Source: Tepidibacillus fermentans (GTDB lineage: Bacteria; Bacillota; Bacilli; Tepidibacillales; Tepidibacillaceae). Taken from it: a stretch of DNA of 64,000 nucleotides. The notes under the pieces are model-generated. The model did not search any database. It saw only the letters and a list, made by a program, of their open reading frames with translations, and was not told the origin of the DNA. Every line of letters begins with the position of its first letter. Position 1 is the stretch's first letter. Location: contig NZ_SMAB01000003.1 of assembly GCF_004342885.1 (NCBI RefSeq), forward strand, positions 62,001 through 126,000, written 5' to 3'. The translations under genes were made by a program, and so were the position numbers. This document shows positions 49,227-57,542 of this stretch, one piece after another.

Positions 49227-50537
49227 TTGCAACTATTATATATAGTATTAACCATATTTTTTATTTTCTTCTCTGCCTTCTTTGTTGCCGCAGAATTTGC
49301 TATTGTTAAAGTTCGAGAATCAAGAATCGATCAACTGATTGCAAATGGCAATCGTAAGGCATTACATACAAAAAAAATTATTCATAACTTAAATGAATAT
49401 CTTTCTACTGCACAGGTTGGGATTACCTTATCCTCATTAGCCTTAGGGTGGTTGGGGGAACCTACTTTCTATGAACTCTTACTACCTATTTTTGAACGTT
49501 TTCATCTCCCAACTCAGATTCAATCAACCATTAGTTTTATTGTAGCCTTTACCCTGATTACTTATCTACATGTGGTACTCGGTGAATTGACACCAAAAAC
49601 AATAGCGATCATAAAGGCAGAACCACTTGCTTTAGCAACTGCAAGACCATTAATTTTTTTCCATACTATCTTGTTTCCTTTTGTCTGGTTATTAAATGGG
49701 AGTGCCAATCTATTGGTTCGTCTGATGGGATTCCCAACAATTAGCGAACATGATAATGTCCACAGCGAAGAAGAGCTAAAGCATATTCTTTCTAGAAGCT
49801 ACGAAAGTGGAGAAATCAACCAAACAGAATATGATTACGTAAATAATATTTTTGAGTTTGATAATCGGGTAGCGAAGGAAATTATGATTCCAAGAACAGA
49901 GATGGTCTGTCTGTATAATAACCTTTCTTTTGAGGAAAATTTGGAGATTATCGAGAAAGAAAAATTCACCCGCTATCCCTTTGTACAGGATGATAAAGAT
50001 CACTTAATCGGGATTGTTAATTCGAAGGAATTGATTCTAGACTACATAAAGGGGAAACATCAAGCACTTGAAACTTATGCTCATCCAGCACTGATGGCGA
50101 TTGAAACCACTCCCGTCCATGAACTGCTAAAAAGAATGCAAAAGGAACGAACAGAAATGGCCATTCTGTTGGATGAATATGGTGGAACAGCAGGACTTGT
50201 CACTCTTGAGGATATGTTGGAAGAAATCGTTGGAGAAATTCGAGATGAATTTGACCAAGAAGAGCGGCCGATGATCGAGGAAATAGCAGAAAATGAGTAT
50301 TTAGTCGACGGAAAGGTTCTTCTTGAAGATATTGAAGAAAAATTCGGTATCAATTTAAAAAATGACGAGGATATGGATACGATTGGTGGTTGGCTTTATT
50401 CCAAACTCCCTGACGTACATGAAGGATCGCAGATCGACTTTGAGGATATCGTATTCACGATCGAAAAAATGGATCGATTTCGAATTAGCAAAATACATAT
50501 TAGAACCAATGAAGAACATATGCCTTTAGAAAATTAA
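49227..50537 (+). CDS. CorC/HlyC-type membrane protein (CNNM-CBS-CorC)
   Basis: A 436-residue protein with an N-terminal CNNM transmembrane domain (about residues 1-190; FFIFFSAFFVAAEFAIVKVRESR), a CBS pair (about 210-340; MIPRTEMVCL, GTAGLVTLEDMLEEIVGEIRDE) and a C-terminal CorC_HlyC domain. Related proteins are magnesium exporters or their regulators; old names include hemolysin. Start uncertain: the TTG at 49227 follows GAGGGTGG; a TTG at 49200 lies upstream of that site. Bidirectional terminator downstream. Confidence 0.88.
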   Translation: MQLLYIVLTIFFIFFSAFFVAAEFAIVKVRESRIDQLIANGNRKALHTKKIIHNLNEYLSTAQVGITLSSLALGWLGEPTFYELLLPIFERFHLPTQIQSTISFIVAFTLITYLHVVLGELTPKTIAIIKAEPLALATARPLIFFHTILFPFVWLLNGSANLLVRLMGFPTISEHDNVHSEEELKHILSRSYESGEINQTEYDYVNNIFEFDNRVAKEIMIPRTEMVCLYNNLSFEENLEIIEKEKFTRYPFVQDDKDHLIGIVNSKELILDYIKGKHQALETYAHPALMAIETTPVHELLKRMQKERTEMAILLDEYGGTAGLVTLEDMLEEIVGEIRDEFDQEERPMIEEIAENEYLVDGKVLLEDIEEKFGINLKNDEDMDTIGGWLYSKLPDVHEGSQIDFEDIVFTIEKMDRFRISKIHIRTNEEHMPLEN

Positions 50538-50542
50538 AAAAA

Positions 50543-50574
50543 AGAAGACTACTTTCTTACTTTGTAGTCTTCTT
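50543..50574. terminator. Bidirectional terminator
   Basis: Stem AGAAGACTAC/GTAGTCTTCT with A-runs on the left and T-rich sequence on the right. It serves the CorC-like gene (plus) and the thiamine-binding-type gene (minus), which converge here. Confidence 0.85.
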
Positions 50575-50583
50575 CTGTTTCTC

Positions 50584-50895
50584 CTATGCATGACCTAACT
50601 TTTCGTTTACGGATTTCACTTTTTGTTCTATCGAAGCTGGTTTATCTCTTCGATCATCAATTCGTATGAGGGTCGATACACGTAATGCACCTTTATCAAA
50701 AGGAACTTCATGCATTCTCATAATTACTGCCATGATATCTTTTAAATCACCTTCGATGATCGTACTCATCGCAGTTAATTGAAAATGAACGGGTTCTGGT
50801 GCTTCCTCTAGTACTTTATGGACATCTGCTACATATTGGCTCACACTTGGTGTTCCTGTTCCTAACGGGGTAATCGTTACTTCTACAATTGCCAT
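50584..50895 (-). CDS. MTH1187/YqgV family thiamine-binding-type protein
   Basis: A 103-residue single-domain protein with VEVTITPLGTGTPSVSQYVADV, FQLTAMSTIIEGDLKDIMAVI and RVSTLIRIDDRRDKP, typical of the MTH1187/YkoF superfamily (YqgV). Some members bind thiamine or its pieces; the role here is unknown. No thiamine gene is nearby. Terminated by the shared hairpin. Confidence 0.87.
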   Translation of the reverse strand: MAIVEVTITPLGTGTPSVSQYVADVHKVLEEAPEPVHFQLTAMSTIIEGDLKDIMAVIMRMHEVPFDKGALRVSTLIRIDDRRDKPASIEQKVKSVNEKLGHA

Positions 50896-51019
50896 TGAAC
50901 CATCCTCCTTATCATGGATTCAGCATCTTTATTCCAATTTTAGCAAATAACTTTTATGAAATACAACTAGACAAAGCATTTCATATATAATGAAAAACGG
51001 AATATAAAAGGAGATCAAT

Positions 51020-51253
51020 ATTCGATTTGATGGGAATCTACTTGTCATGTCGAAGTGTAAAATGGCGTTTGTCAGAAAACTACCTACCTTGGATGATATC
51101 AAGAAGAATCACGATAAATTTACTGACGAGCTTGAAAAGTTTAAAGAAAGACATTCTAATCTTGCGGAACTTATGGAAAGTAGTGGAATCAGAATTATAT
51201 TATCTCCCATTAATCCAAACGGAAGGTGCAACTTCATAGACTTATGCTTGTAA
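51020..51253 (+). CDS. Possible small protein with a non-standard ATT start
   Basis: A 77-codon frame with the charged helical stretch DDIKKNHDKFTDELEKFKERHSNLAELMESSGI. I do not recognise a family. The first ATG in frame is at 51047, but the ribosome site AAAGGAG at 51007-51013 is six bases before an ATT at 51020. A TATAAT at 50986-50991 precedes it, though the -35 is weak. Its 3' end overlaps the end of btuD on the other strand by 12 bases. It could also be a decayed gene. Confidence 0.42.
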   Translation: MRFDGNLLVMSKCKMAFVRKLPTLDDIKKNHDKFTDELEKFKERHSNLAELMESSGIRIILSPINPNGRCNFIDLCL

Positions 51254-52018
51254 GAGAATTTGTGGTACTTTTAATTTCGGATGATTCACTACAATCAGTT
51301 TTGTTTGATAAACCCGTTCGATTTCTTCCGCGCGAATGACCTCTTCCACTTTTCCTAGAGACTCCATCTTACCATCATGAATTAGCAACAATTGACTGCA
51401 ATATTGTGCTGCTAAATTGAGATCGTGCAATACCATAATCACAGTAATTCCTTTTTCTCGTTGCCATCTACGGATGTGCTCTAGCACAACCATTTGGTGA
51501 CCAATATCTAGATAAGTAGTTGGTTCATCGAGAATAAGCACTTCTGGTTGTTGCACCATGGCTCGTGCAAGCGAGACTAATTGCCTTTCTCCACCACTTA
51601 AGGTTGCAACTTGTTGTGCTCTCTTTTCCCATAATCCTAGCTGATGGAGGGTCTGTTTAACTATGAATAGATCACGACTTGATAGACTTGAAAAGAAGTT
51701 TAACCACGGGTATCTTCCCATCGCGACCACTTCCTCTACCGTAAAAGAAATAGGTGGTGTCCCTTTCTGGGACATGACCGCTATTTTTCGAGCCAACTCT
51801 TTTTTTCGATAGCTCGTTATTTTTTCTCCCTGAAATAAGATTTCTCCTTCATCAACGTCAAACAAACCACTCATAGCATGGAGTAAGGTGGTTTTCCCAC
51901 TTCCATTTGGTCCGATGATGCCAAGGATACTTCCCTCTTCTATTTCAAAATGTATATTATACAACACTTGTTTTTGACCAAAAAAATGGGAAACATGATT
52001 CACTTGGAAGAGACTCAT
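51242..52018 (-). CDS. btuD: Cobalamin/iron-type ABC transporter ATPase
   Basis: The 258-residue ATPase has Walker A GPNGSGKTTL, the Q-loop region MSQKGTPPISF, signature LSGGERQLVSLARAMVQQPEVLILDEPTTYLD (Walker B) and an H-loop VLHDLNLAA. It belongs to the FecE/BtuD group. It follows the permease by three bases and shares its riboswitch, which points to vitamin B12 or a corrinoid precursor as cargo. No substrate-binding protein gene is adjacent. Confidence 0.9.
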   Translation of the reverse strand: MSLFQVNHVSHFFGQKQVLYNIHFEIEEGSILGIIGPNGSGKTTLLHAMSGLFDVDEGEILFQGEKITSYRKKELARKIAVMSQKGTPPISFTVEEVVAMGRYPWLNFFSSLSSRDLFIVKQTLHQLGLWEKRAQQVATLSGGERQLVSLARAMVQQPEVLILDEPTTYLDIGHQMVVLEHIRRWQREKGITVIMVLHDLNLAAQYCSQLLLIHDGKMESLGKVEEVIRAEEIERVYQTKLIVVNHPKLKVPQILLQA

Positions 52019-52021
52019 TTT

Positions 52022-53056
52022 TTAACTCCTCCCATTTCGACTTTTATAAAATAGATAGGCGAAAAAGGGTGCACCCAAAAACGCAGTAAGAACACCGATT
52101 GGAATCTCTCTTGAAGGAATAATAGTCCTTGCTAAGGTATCGGTCCAGAGTAAGAAAATTCCACCAGCAATCACAGAGACCGGTAATAAGATCTTATGAT
52201 TGGAACCAAATACGATACGGATCAAATGAGGAATGATAAGACCAATAAATCCGATGATTCCCACGATCGAAATAGCCGATGCAGCCAAAAGTGATGCAAA
52301 AGCTAAGATCAAAACTTTCTTTTTCTGGACATCCATTCCTAAATGAATTGCCGCATTTTCACCAAGAGAAAGGATATTAAGATCACGTTGTTGAATGAGT
52401 AAGAATAGTGTCCCAATCATGAAATAAGGAATCAGTACCCAGACATCCTGCCAATCATGATTAGCTAAACTCCCCATCATCCAGAAAACAATCGATTGAA
52501 GTTTTTTATCTGATATGGTGATCAGAAAAGATAAAACGGCCCCCATAAACGATTGCACAATCACTCCCGCTAGAATGAAGGAGTCACTTCCTCGATGCCG
52601 TTGTTTACCCGATATTAGCAGTACCAAAATCAACGCTAGTACTGAGCCAAGAAAAGCAAAAATAGGCAAAGTAAACCGCCCAAACAACATAAGATTCGGT
52701 ATAAAAAGAATCGCGATTGCCGCACCTAATGCAGCCCCTGAGGAAACACCAAGAATATAAGGATCAGCAAGTGGATTCCTTAATACTCCTTGAAAGGCAA
52801 CGCCAGATACCGATAGCATAGCTCCAATTAGGATAGCGAGGAAAACTCTAGGCAATCTTAGATTCATCACGATTAATTCTTCACTAGCCTCCCATGTTGG
52901 AGTACTGTTAATAAACGGAATATGGTGAATCAAAATTTTTGTCGTTGTTGGTAGTGCTACTGAAACAGAGCCAATCGAGACACTTGCAAAGATTGAAATT
53001 AGGAGCAAGAGGATAAGCCCTCCTGTCCAAATGATCATGTTTCTTTTCTGATTCAT
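52022..53056 (-). CDS. btuC: Cobalamin/iron-type ABC transporter permease
   Basis: The 344-residue FecCD-family permease has about ten transmembrane helices and the family segments LRLPRVFLAILIGAMLSVSGVAFQGVLRNPLADPYILGVSSGAALGA and GFIGLIIPHLIRIVFGSNHK. The cobalamin riboswitch 150 bases upstream assigns it to B12 uptake (BtuC). AGGTGA precedes the ATG. It is translated before the ATPase gene. Confidence 0.9.
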   Translation of the reverse strand: MNQKRNMIIWTGGLILLLLISIFASVSIGSVSVALPTTTKILIHHIPFINSTPTWEASEELIVMNLRLPRVFLAILIGAMLSVSGVAFQGVLRNPLADPYILGVSSGAALGAAIAILFIPNLMLFGRFTLPIFAFLGSVLALILVLLISGKQRHRGSDSFILAGVIVQSFMGAVLSFLITISDKKLQSIVFWMMGSLANHDWQDVWVLIPYFMIGTLFLLIQQRDLNILSLGENAAIHLGMDVQKKKVLILAFASLLAASAISIVGIIGFIGLIIPHLIRIVFGSNHKILLPVSVIAGGIFLLWTDTLARTIIPSREIPIGVLTAFLGAPFFAYLFYKSRNGRS

Positions 53057-53102
53057 AACTTCACCTATTGAAATAATGATAGAAAAAGCAAATTAAAAGC
53101 AA

Positions 53103-53131
53103 AATCCCTTTTTATCGAAGATAAAAAGGGA
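53103..53131 (-). terminator. Riboswitch expression-platform terminator
   Basis: Stem ATCCCTTTTTA/TAAAAAGGGAT with a 7-base loop, then TTTTGCTTTTAATTTGC on the minus strand, between the aptamer and btuC. It suggests B12-induced premature termination. Confidence 0.75.
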
Positions 53132-53201
53132 TCAAAGTAACATGATGAGTTAATCAGTTTATTGATGCCTCCCCTTTTCCTCGAAGGTTTAGCTTCCTTA
53201 A

Positions 53202-53371
53202 TAATAAATAGGCAGGTCTCCTGGCTTATGGCATACCTTCCACTCCTTCCCATCTAACGACAGTGGATTCTTGAGGAGGCTTCTACCAAATACAGTGGCG
53301 GGACCGCATCGGATTTTCACCGATTTCCCTTTTCATCCTTCTGATTGAATCAGTAGGAACCTATTTATCAC
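53202..53371 (-). promoter_or_regulatory. Cobalamin riboswitch upstream of btuC
   Basis: The minus strand contains the B12-box core with GATGCGGTCCCGCCACTGT, the upstream GGGAAATCGGTGAAAATCCG and the closing GCCAGGAGACCTGCC. AATAAATAGG and CCTATTT can pair as P1. These are the hallmarks of adenosylcobalamin-type aptamers. Confidence 0.96.
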
Positions 53372-53569
53372 ACGCTATTTTGTTTTCTGTGTCTATTATA
53401 GCGCACTACAAAAAATTCACAAGCAATAGCAAACTATTGTCAGAATTTTTTATTCATCTTCGCAATCAAAAAAAGCGACTGAATGAGTCATCGTCTGAGT
53501 CAGTAACACACTGGGAGAACAGCCTAATCGATAAAAGAAAAATTGTTTTCTTTTAAACTGTTTCATTTA

Positions 53570-53821
53570 TCACTTCATTTTTTTGTGTTTGTAAAATATA
53601 AACCTATTCACAATCAGGATTCCAATCAGTATTAAGAAAATCCAAAACGTTCCTCTCATCCAAAAATACATATGGTGCACCATCATCCCTCTACCCATCA
53701 TCATCCCCATCTTATATGGAGGAAACCAAATCATCCGAATCGCGAACAAGAGGAAGGAAACACCAACAAAAATTGAAAATACAGAAAAAATAACCCATAA
53801 AAATTTTCTCATGATTCCCAC
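53570..53821 (-). CDS. Small methionine/histidine-rich membrane protein
   Basis: An 83-residue protein with two transmembrane segments (about residues 6-28 and 52-72) separated by the Met/His-rich loop MGMMMGRGMMVHHMYFWM, and a Lys-rich end. Met/His clusters of this kind bind copper or silver in other proteins; that is inference only. It follows the orphan response regulator by 35 bases, where a sensor kinase gene would normally be. The start may be the GTG used here or the ATG three codons in. The 195 bases downstream hold only a weak hairpin and the riboswitch end. Confidence 0.7.
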   Translation of the reverse strand: MGIMRKFLWVIFSVFSIFVGVSFLLFAIRMIWFPPYKMGMMMGRGMMVHHMYFWMRGTFWIFLILIGILIVNRFIFYKHKKMK

Positions 53822-53856
53822 TTCATTCCTTCAAAATAGATTCAAATCCCTCATTC

Positions 53857-54531
53857 TTATTCTACTTTATATCCGATTCCCCATACCGTTTTTATGATTT
53901 GTTCTTCTAATCCAGCTTTTCGAAGTTTTTCTCTCAGATTTTTAATATGAGAATCAACGGTTCGATCCTCTCCCATAAAATCGATACCCCAAACCAGTTC
54001 AACCAATTGTTCTCGTGAAAGGACTTTCCCTTTGTGCTTAATTAAGATTTCCAATAAATCAAATTCGGTTTGAGTAAGGTTGATCGTTTTTTCTAAGTAA
54101 GTAGCAATCCGCGCTGAGAGATTTAAAACAATCCCTTTATATTTTAATAACTCATCTTCTTCTGTATTTTTTTGTGTTCTTCGTAATAAGGCCTGGATAC
54201 GAGCAACCAACTCTGCCTCTTCAAATGGCTTTACCAAGTAATCATCGGCTCCAGATGTAAGTCCAGTTACTTTATCCTCTGTCGTGCCTTTTGCTGTTAG
54301 CATCAAAACGGGTAAATCAGAAACTTTCCTCACTTTCTCTAATGTTTCCCAACCATCCATGACAGGCATCATGATATCAAGCACCATCAAATCATATTCT
54401 TCTTTTAGGATTTTATCATATGCTTCTTTTCCATTTTCTGCTTCATCTACTTGATAATGATGTTGTTGTAAATAAATTCGCAGTAGTTGTCTCATATGAA
54501 ATTCATCATCAACGATTAAGATCCTAGTCAT
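53857..54531 (-). CDS. OmpR-family response regulator without adjacent kinase
   Basis: The 224-residue protein has a receiver domain (about residues 4-115; LIVDDE, LDIMMPVMDG with phospho-acceptor Asp, MLTAKG, the conserved Lys in YLVKPFEEAEL) and a C-terminal winged helix (about 130-224; LTQTEFDLLEILIKHKGKVLSREQLV, RTVDSHIKNLREKL). Start at the ATG 54529-54531, with AGGAG nine bases before. No histidine kinase follows it. The next gene is the Met-rich membrane protein; the agrC-like kinase is 0.8 kb away on the other strand. Confidence 0.93.
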   Translation of the reverse strand: MTRILIVDDEFHMRQLLRIYLQQHHYQVDEAENGKEAYDKILKEEYDLMVLDIMMPVMDGWETLEKVRKVSDLPVLMLTAKGTTEDKVTGLTSGADDYLVKPFEEAELVARIQALLRRTQKNTEEDELLKYKGIVLNLSARIATYLEKTINLTQTEFDLLEILIKHKGKVLSREQLVELVWGIDFMGEDRTVDSHIKNLREKLRKAGLEEQIIKTVWGIGYKVE

Positions 54532-54646
54532 AGCTATCAACTCCTACAAAACTGATTGTAGAATGAAACTATAAAGAAAGTATGAAGATCAATCAAATGA
54601 TCTTTTTGGATTAGTTTACCATAAAATCAGAAATAATTCCTGTAAA

Positions 54647-54682
54647 AAAAAAAAATCCCACTGTGTATATCACACAATGGGA
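54647..54682 (-). terminator. Rho-independent terminator of the DUF302 gene
   Basis: Minus-strand stem CCCATTGTG/CACAGTGGG, followed by a run of about twelve T. It lies between the DUF302 gene and the response regulator promoter region. Confidence 0.93.
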
Positions 54683-54701
54683 AACGTTTCGTATGTAAAA
54701 C

Positions 54702-55094
54702 TTATTTTGCTGCTGCATCCATCACGCTGATCATTAAACCTTCTACTTTGTCAGCGATTTTATTCCACTCTTCTTTTCCATATTGATTTAATAGGAAAGT
54801 AGGTCTTGGTAGACGAACATTTACACCATTTTCATCTTCAGTAACCGTGATTTTGCATGGTAGGAAGATGGATACTTCAGTACCTAAAGAAAGGATTTCG
54901 TAAGCCTCACCCGCATTGCAAATTTCTAATACGCTAACCTTCTTTTTAAAATCGTATCCTTTCGCTAAGATGTTCTCATGAATGTTAATACGAGCTACAA
55001 TTTTAAATGCAATCTTCTTTAATTCTGCATCAATTGCCTCAATGGTTTGTTCAAACTCTTTATTTGATGCTACAACATATTCAAAGTGTTCCAT
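54702..55094 (-). CDS. DUF302 domain protein
   Basis: A 130-residue protein with FKIVARINIHENILAKGYDFKKKVSVLEICNAGEAYEILSLGTEVSIFLPCKITVTED, the central pattern of DUF302 (a conserved Cys in an LPC segment). No enzyme activity is established. AGGGG lies upstream of the ATG. It is monocistronic with a strong terminator and probably shares the 250-base divergent upstream region with agrC. Confidence 0.8.
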   Translation of the reverse strand: MEHFEYVVASNKEFEQTIEAIDAELKKIAFKIVARINIHENILAKGYDFKKKVSVLEICNAGEAYEILSLGTEVSIFLPCKITVTEDENGVNVRLPRPTFLLNQYGKEEWNKIADKVEGLMISVMDAAAK

Positions 55095-55346
55095 ATCTAT
55101 ACCCCTCCAAAAAAGTTTTTAGGAATAATTCCTATTTTCACTTTCCATTTTACTTTTTTTCTTACTATATAGACAAGAATCATTCTAATTTTTTTTGAAC
55201 TTTTCTTAAAAAGTGATGATAAGTGCTGATCCTGATATTTAGCCTCTTTTTATTTTTAAAATTTATTCTTTTAAATGAAAGGATTTTAGAAAAAAATGGA
55301 GAACTTATTTTTATAGAAAATTGCATAAATTTGGAGGCATCATAGA

Positions 55347-56678
55347 ATGAGTTTTATTCTGAACTACTTATTTATCACCTTTCCAGAATTTTTTACGATC
55401 TTCTTATGGGGAACAACACTTTTTGGTTATCGTTTTTCTGAAATAAAAAAACAAATTCTATTCATGGCCGCTTTCTCTGGATTGTTCTCTGATCTTTTAT
55501 GGAAGATAAATATTTTATCCGACTTTAGAATTCTTATTACTTTAACTTCAAGCTTTCTTTTATACAAATTTATATTAAAAAATAGTTGGATTCGTTCTTT
55601 TTTCATTTTTTTTAGTACTTTTTTTAGCTTATTGATTACTGAATCTATTATTGTGATCGTAGTAGGACAATTTATAAACATAGATGATATTTTGCAATCA
55701 TTTCCTTTAAAGTTCCTTATCACTTTTTTATATTTATCCCCGTTAATGTTGGGTACTTGGATTCTACATAAAAAAAATAAATCAATTCTATCATTTTTCA
55801 ATCAAAATGGCTATGATAGGAAAAAAGCGCTTTATTGGACAATGATTTTTGTTTTTGCCTTTTTACAAGGTTATCTTATTATTTATATGAATTACGCTTT
55901 TTACATCGAAGAATATCAATTTTTACATAAAGAAATCATATTTAAAATTTCTGGGTTCCCAATAGTCAGTCTAATACTCATTATCGCCAACATCGTACTT
56001 ATTTATTTTACAATCAAACTTAAAAACTATCATTTAGAAAAAGAAATTATCCAATACGAAGATAGCTATCATGAAAATATTCAAAATTTAATCCATACTT
56101 TAAAAAGTGAAAGACATGATTATCTCAATGAAATTCAAACATTATACATACTCGCTAAGACTGAAAGTTTTGATGAACTGAAACAATATATTCAGCAACT
56201 TGTTAACAATATACAATCGTTAAATCGTGTAACACAAATTAAAAACATTCCCGTTAGCGCACTATTACATTCAAAATGGAATGAAATTGAATCAAAGGGA
56301 GTTGCTCTAGAAGTTATAACAAAAACAAGTGATATCTTTCCTACAATAAAAGGGTATGATCTCGTAAAAATCATTAGCAATATTTTAGATAACGCATTGC
56401 GAGCCGTAACTGAATTTCCGGTTAAAAATCCCAAAATTGAATTTATTTGGGATAAACAAGGGAATGAAGCAGTCATCTCAATAGCAAATAACGGACCAAA
56501 AATCGAAAAAGAGCTACTCTCAAAAATTTTCCAACAAGGTTTTTCAACAAAAAAAGCAAATGGTCAGCATGGATACGGATTATCAATTGTCAAAAAGATA
56601 ATCGAAAAATATCATGGTTCGATTGAAGTTTTGTCAGATGATCATAAAACGGAGTTTATTATGAAAATCCCATTATGA
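55347..56678 (+). CDS. agrC: AgrC-like sensor histidine kinase
   Basis: The 443-residue protein has an N-terminal polytopic sensor domain (about residues 1-225, six or more transmembrane segments), a short coiled linker, the H-box SERHDYLNEI (phospho-His 257), the N-box NILDNALRAV (346-355) and the G-box HGYGLSIV (408-415), the GHKL/AgrC pattern. In agr systems it senses the exported cyclic peptide. GGAGG precedes the ATG. agrB and agrD follow within 30 bases, but no LytTR-type AgrA regulator is present. The region is visibly more AT-rich than its neighbours, which may reflect transfer. Confidence 0.9.
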   Translation: MSFILNYLFITFPEFFTIFLWGTTLFGYRFSEIKKQILFMAAFSGLFSDLLWKINILSDFRILITLTSSFLLYKFILKNSWIRSFFIFFSTFFSLLITESIIVIVVGQFINIDDILQSFPLKFLITFLYLSPLMLGTWILHKKNKSILSFFNQNGYDRKKALYWTMIFVFAFLQGYLIIYMNYAFYIEEYQFLHKEIIFKISGFPIVSLILIIANIVLIYFTIKLKNYHLEKEIIQYEDSYHENIQNLIHTLKSERHDYLNEIQTLYILAKTESFDELKQYIQQLVNNIQSLNRVTQIKNIPVSALLHSKWNEIESKGVALEVITKTSDIFPTIKGYDLVKIISNILDNALRAVTEFPVKNPKIEFIWDKQGNEAVISIANNGPKIEKELLSKIFQQGFSTKKANGQHGYGLSIVKKIIEKYHGSIEVLSDDHKTEFIMKIPL

Positions 56679-56690
56679 GGTGAATAGATA

Positions 56691-57323
56691 ATGTTAACAA
56701 CTATTTCCTACATATTGGCCACTAAATTAGCTCATGCTGCCGAACGAGAGGACGTAGATTATATTAGGTACGGTATTGAGATTACTCTTAGTGTTCTTTT
56801 AAAGATTGTTTTCTTTATATGGATATCGTCACTTTTTGGGGTAACAGCCAAAATGTTAATTGTTGCTTTTTCATTTGCTTTTTTCCGTATTTTTTCCGGA
56901 GGAATTCATCTTTCAACTTTTCTTCGTTGTCTAATTTCCTCTACAATTTTATTCTTAATCCCTTCAATAATAATAACAAAGGATTGGTTATTCTCTCCAG
57001 TAATATTAACAGTATTTACCTATCTAATTGGTATTTTATCTACAATATTTTTTGTTCCAATAAGTGCAACAAACCGTCCAATCCCCATTGAGAAAAAATC
57101 AAGTTTTAAATGGAAAAGTTTTTTGTTTCTATCTTTATGGTTTATTCTAAGTTTATTTTTTACCAAATATTTACATTCAAAAACCTTTGCCATTTACTCT
57201 TCTTTTGGAATACTCATTCAATCTTATACTTTAACACCTCTAGGTTCTAACACCTTTAAGATGATAGACAAGTTTTTCGATCTTAAAAAGAAAGGGGGGT
57301 ATAAAAATGAAAAAATTATATAA
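56691..57323 (+). CDS. agrB: AgrB-like peptide-processing membrane protease
   Basis: The 210-residue membrane protein has the AgrB catalytic pair in FSGGIHLSTFLRC: His73 and Cys80, with the spacing of H77/C84 in Staphylococcus aureus AgrB. About five hydrophobic segments surround it. It would cut the AgrD C-terminal tail and cyclise the peptide. It starts 12 bases after agrC, with GAGGTG upstream, and overlaps the start of the small agrD gene by 17 bases. Confidence 0.92.
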   Translation: MLTTISYILATKLAHAAEREDVDYIRYGIEITLSVLLKIVFFIWISSLFGVTAKMLIVAFSFAFFRIFSGGIHLSTFLRCLISSTILFLIPSIIITKDWLFSPVILTVFTYLIGILSTIFFVPISATNRPIPIEKKSSFKWKSFLFLSLWFILSLFFTKYLHSKTFAIYSSFGILIQSYTLTPLGSNTFKMIDKFFDLKKKGGYKNEKII

Positions 57324-57429
57324 GAAGATTGCTTCTTTATTTGCAATGGTAGCTAGAATTGAAACATCCGCCGCTAGCGTGTATTTTATCTATCAACCAG
57401 ATCCACCCAAATCAAAAAAAGCCCATTAA
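57307..57429 (+). CDS. agrD: AgrD-like cyclic autoinducer precursor with serine ring residue
   Basis: A 40-codon gene missed by a size cutoff. It encodes an N-terminal amphipathic helix (residues 1-18), a central signal region SAASVYFI (21-28) and a C-terminal recognition tail YQPDPPKSKK (29-38) like the YDPKSP tail of Listeria AgrD. GGGGGG lies seven bases before the ATG. By alignment with C-F-M-F-V of Listeria, the ring would be Ser24-Val-Tyr-Phe-Ile28. The ring residue is Ser where most AgrD have Cys, predicting a lactone instead of a thiolactone. No Cys exists anywhere in the peptide. Confidence 0.85.
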   Translation: MKKLYKKIASLFAMVARIETSAASVYFIYQPDPPKSKKAH

Positions 57430-57444
57430 TTTGGGCTTTTTTTC
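57414..57444 (+). terminator. Terminator after agrD
   Basis: AAAAAAAGCCCA/TGGGCTTTTTTT hairpin overlapping the end of the agrD coding region, with a T-run. It could also work on the other strand for sigK. Confidence 0.85.
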
Positions 57445-57542
57445 TCCATATTATAAGCAAAGGAACGTAGCAAATGTATTTAAATAAGTTAATCAATGTT
57501 TTTGAAAAAAAGAATGTTCTTCATCAACATCCTTTATAAATA

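Noticed and set aside
51027-51239. 70-codon frame shifted relative to the small gene at 51020
   Set aside because: Its start has poor spacing from the ribosome site and its composition (Leu/Ile/Trp-rich) looks like an off-frame reading of the helical frame.
53065-53253. 62-codon minus-strand frame upstream of btuC
   Set aside because: It overlaps the cobalamin aptamer and its terminator and lacks a start signal.
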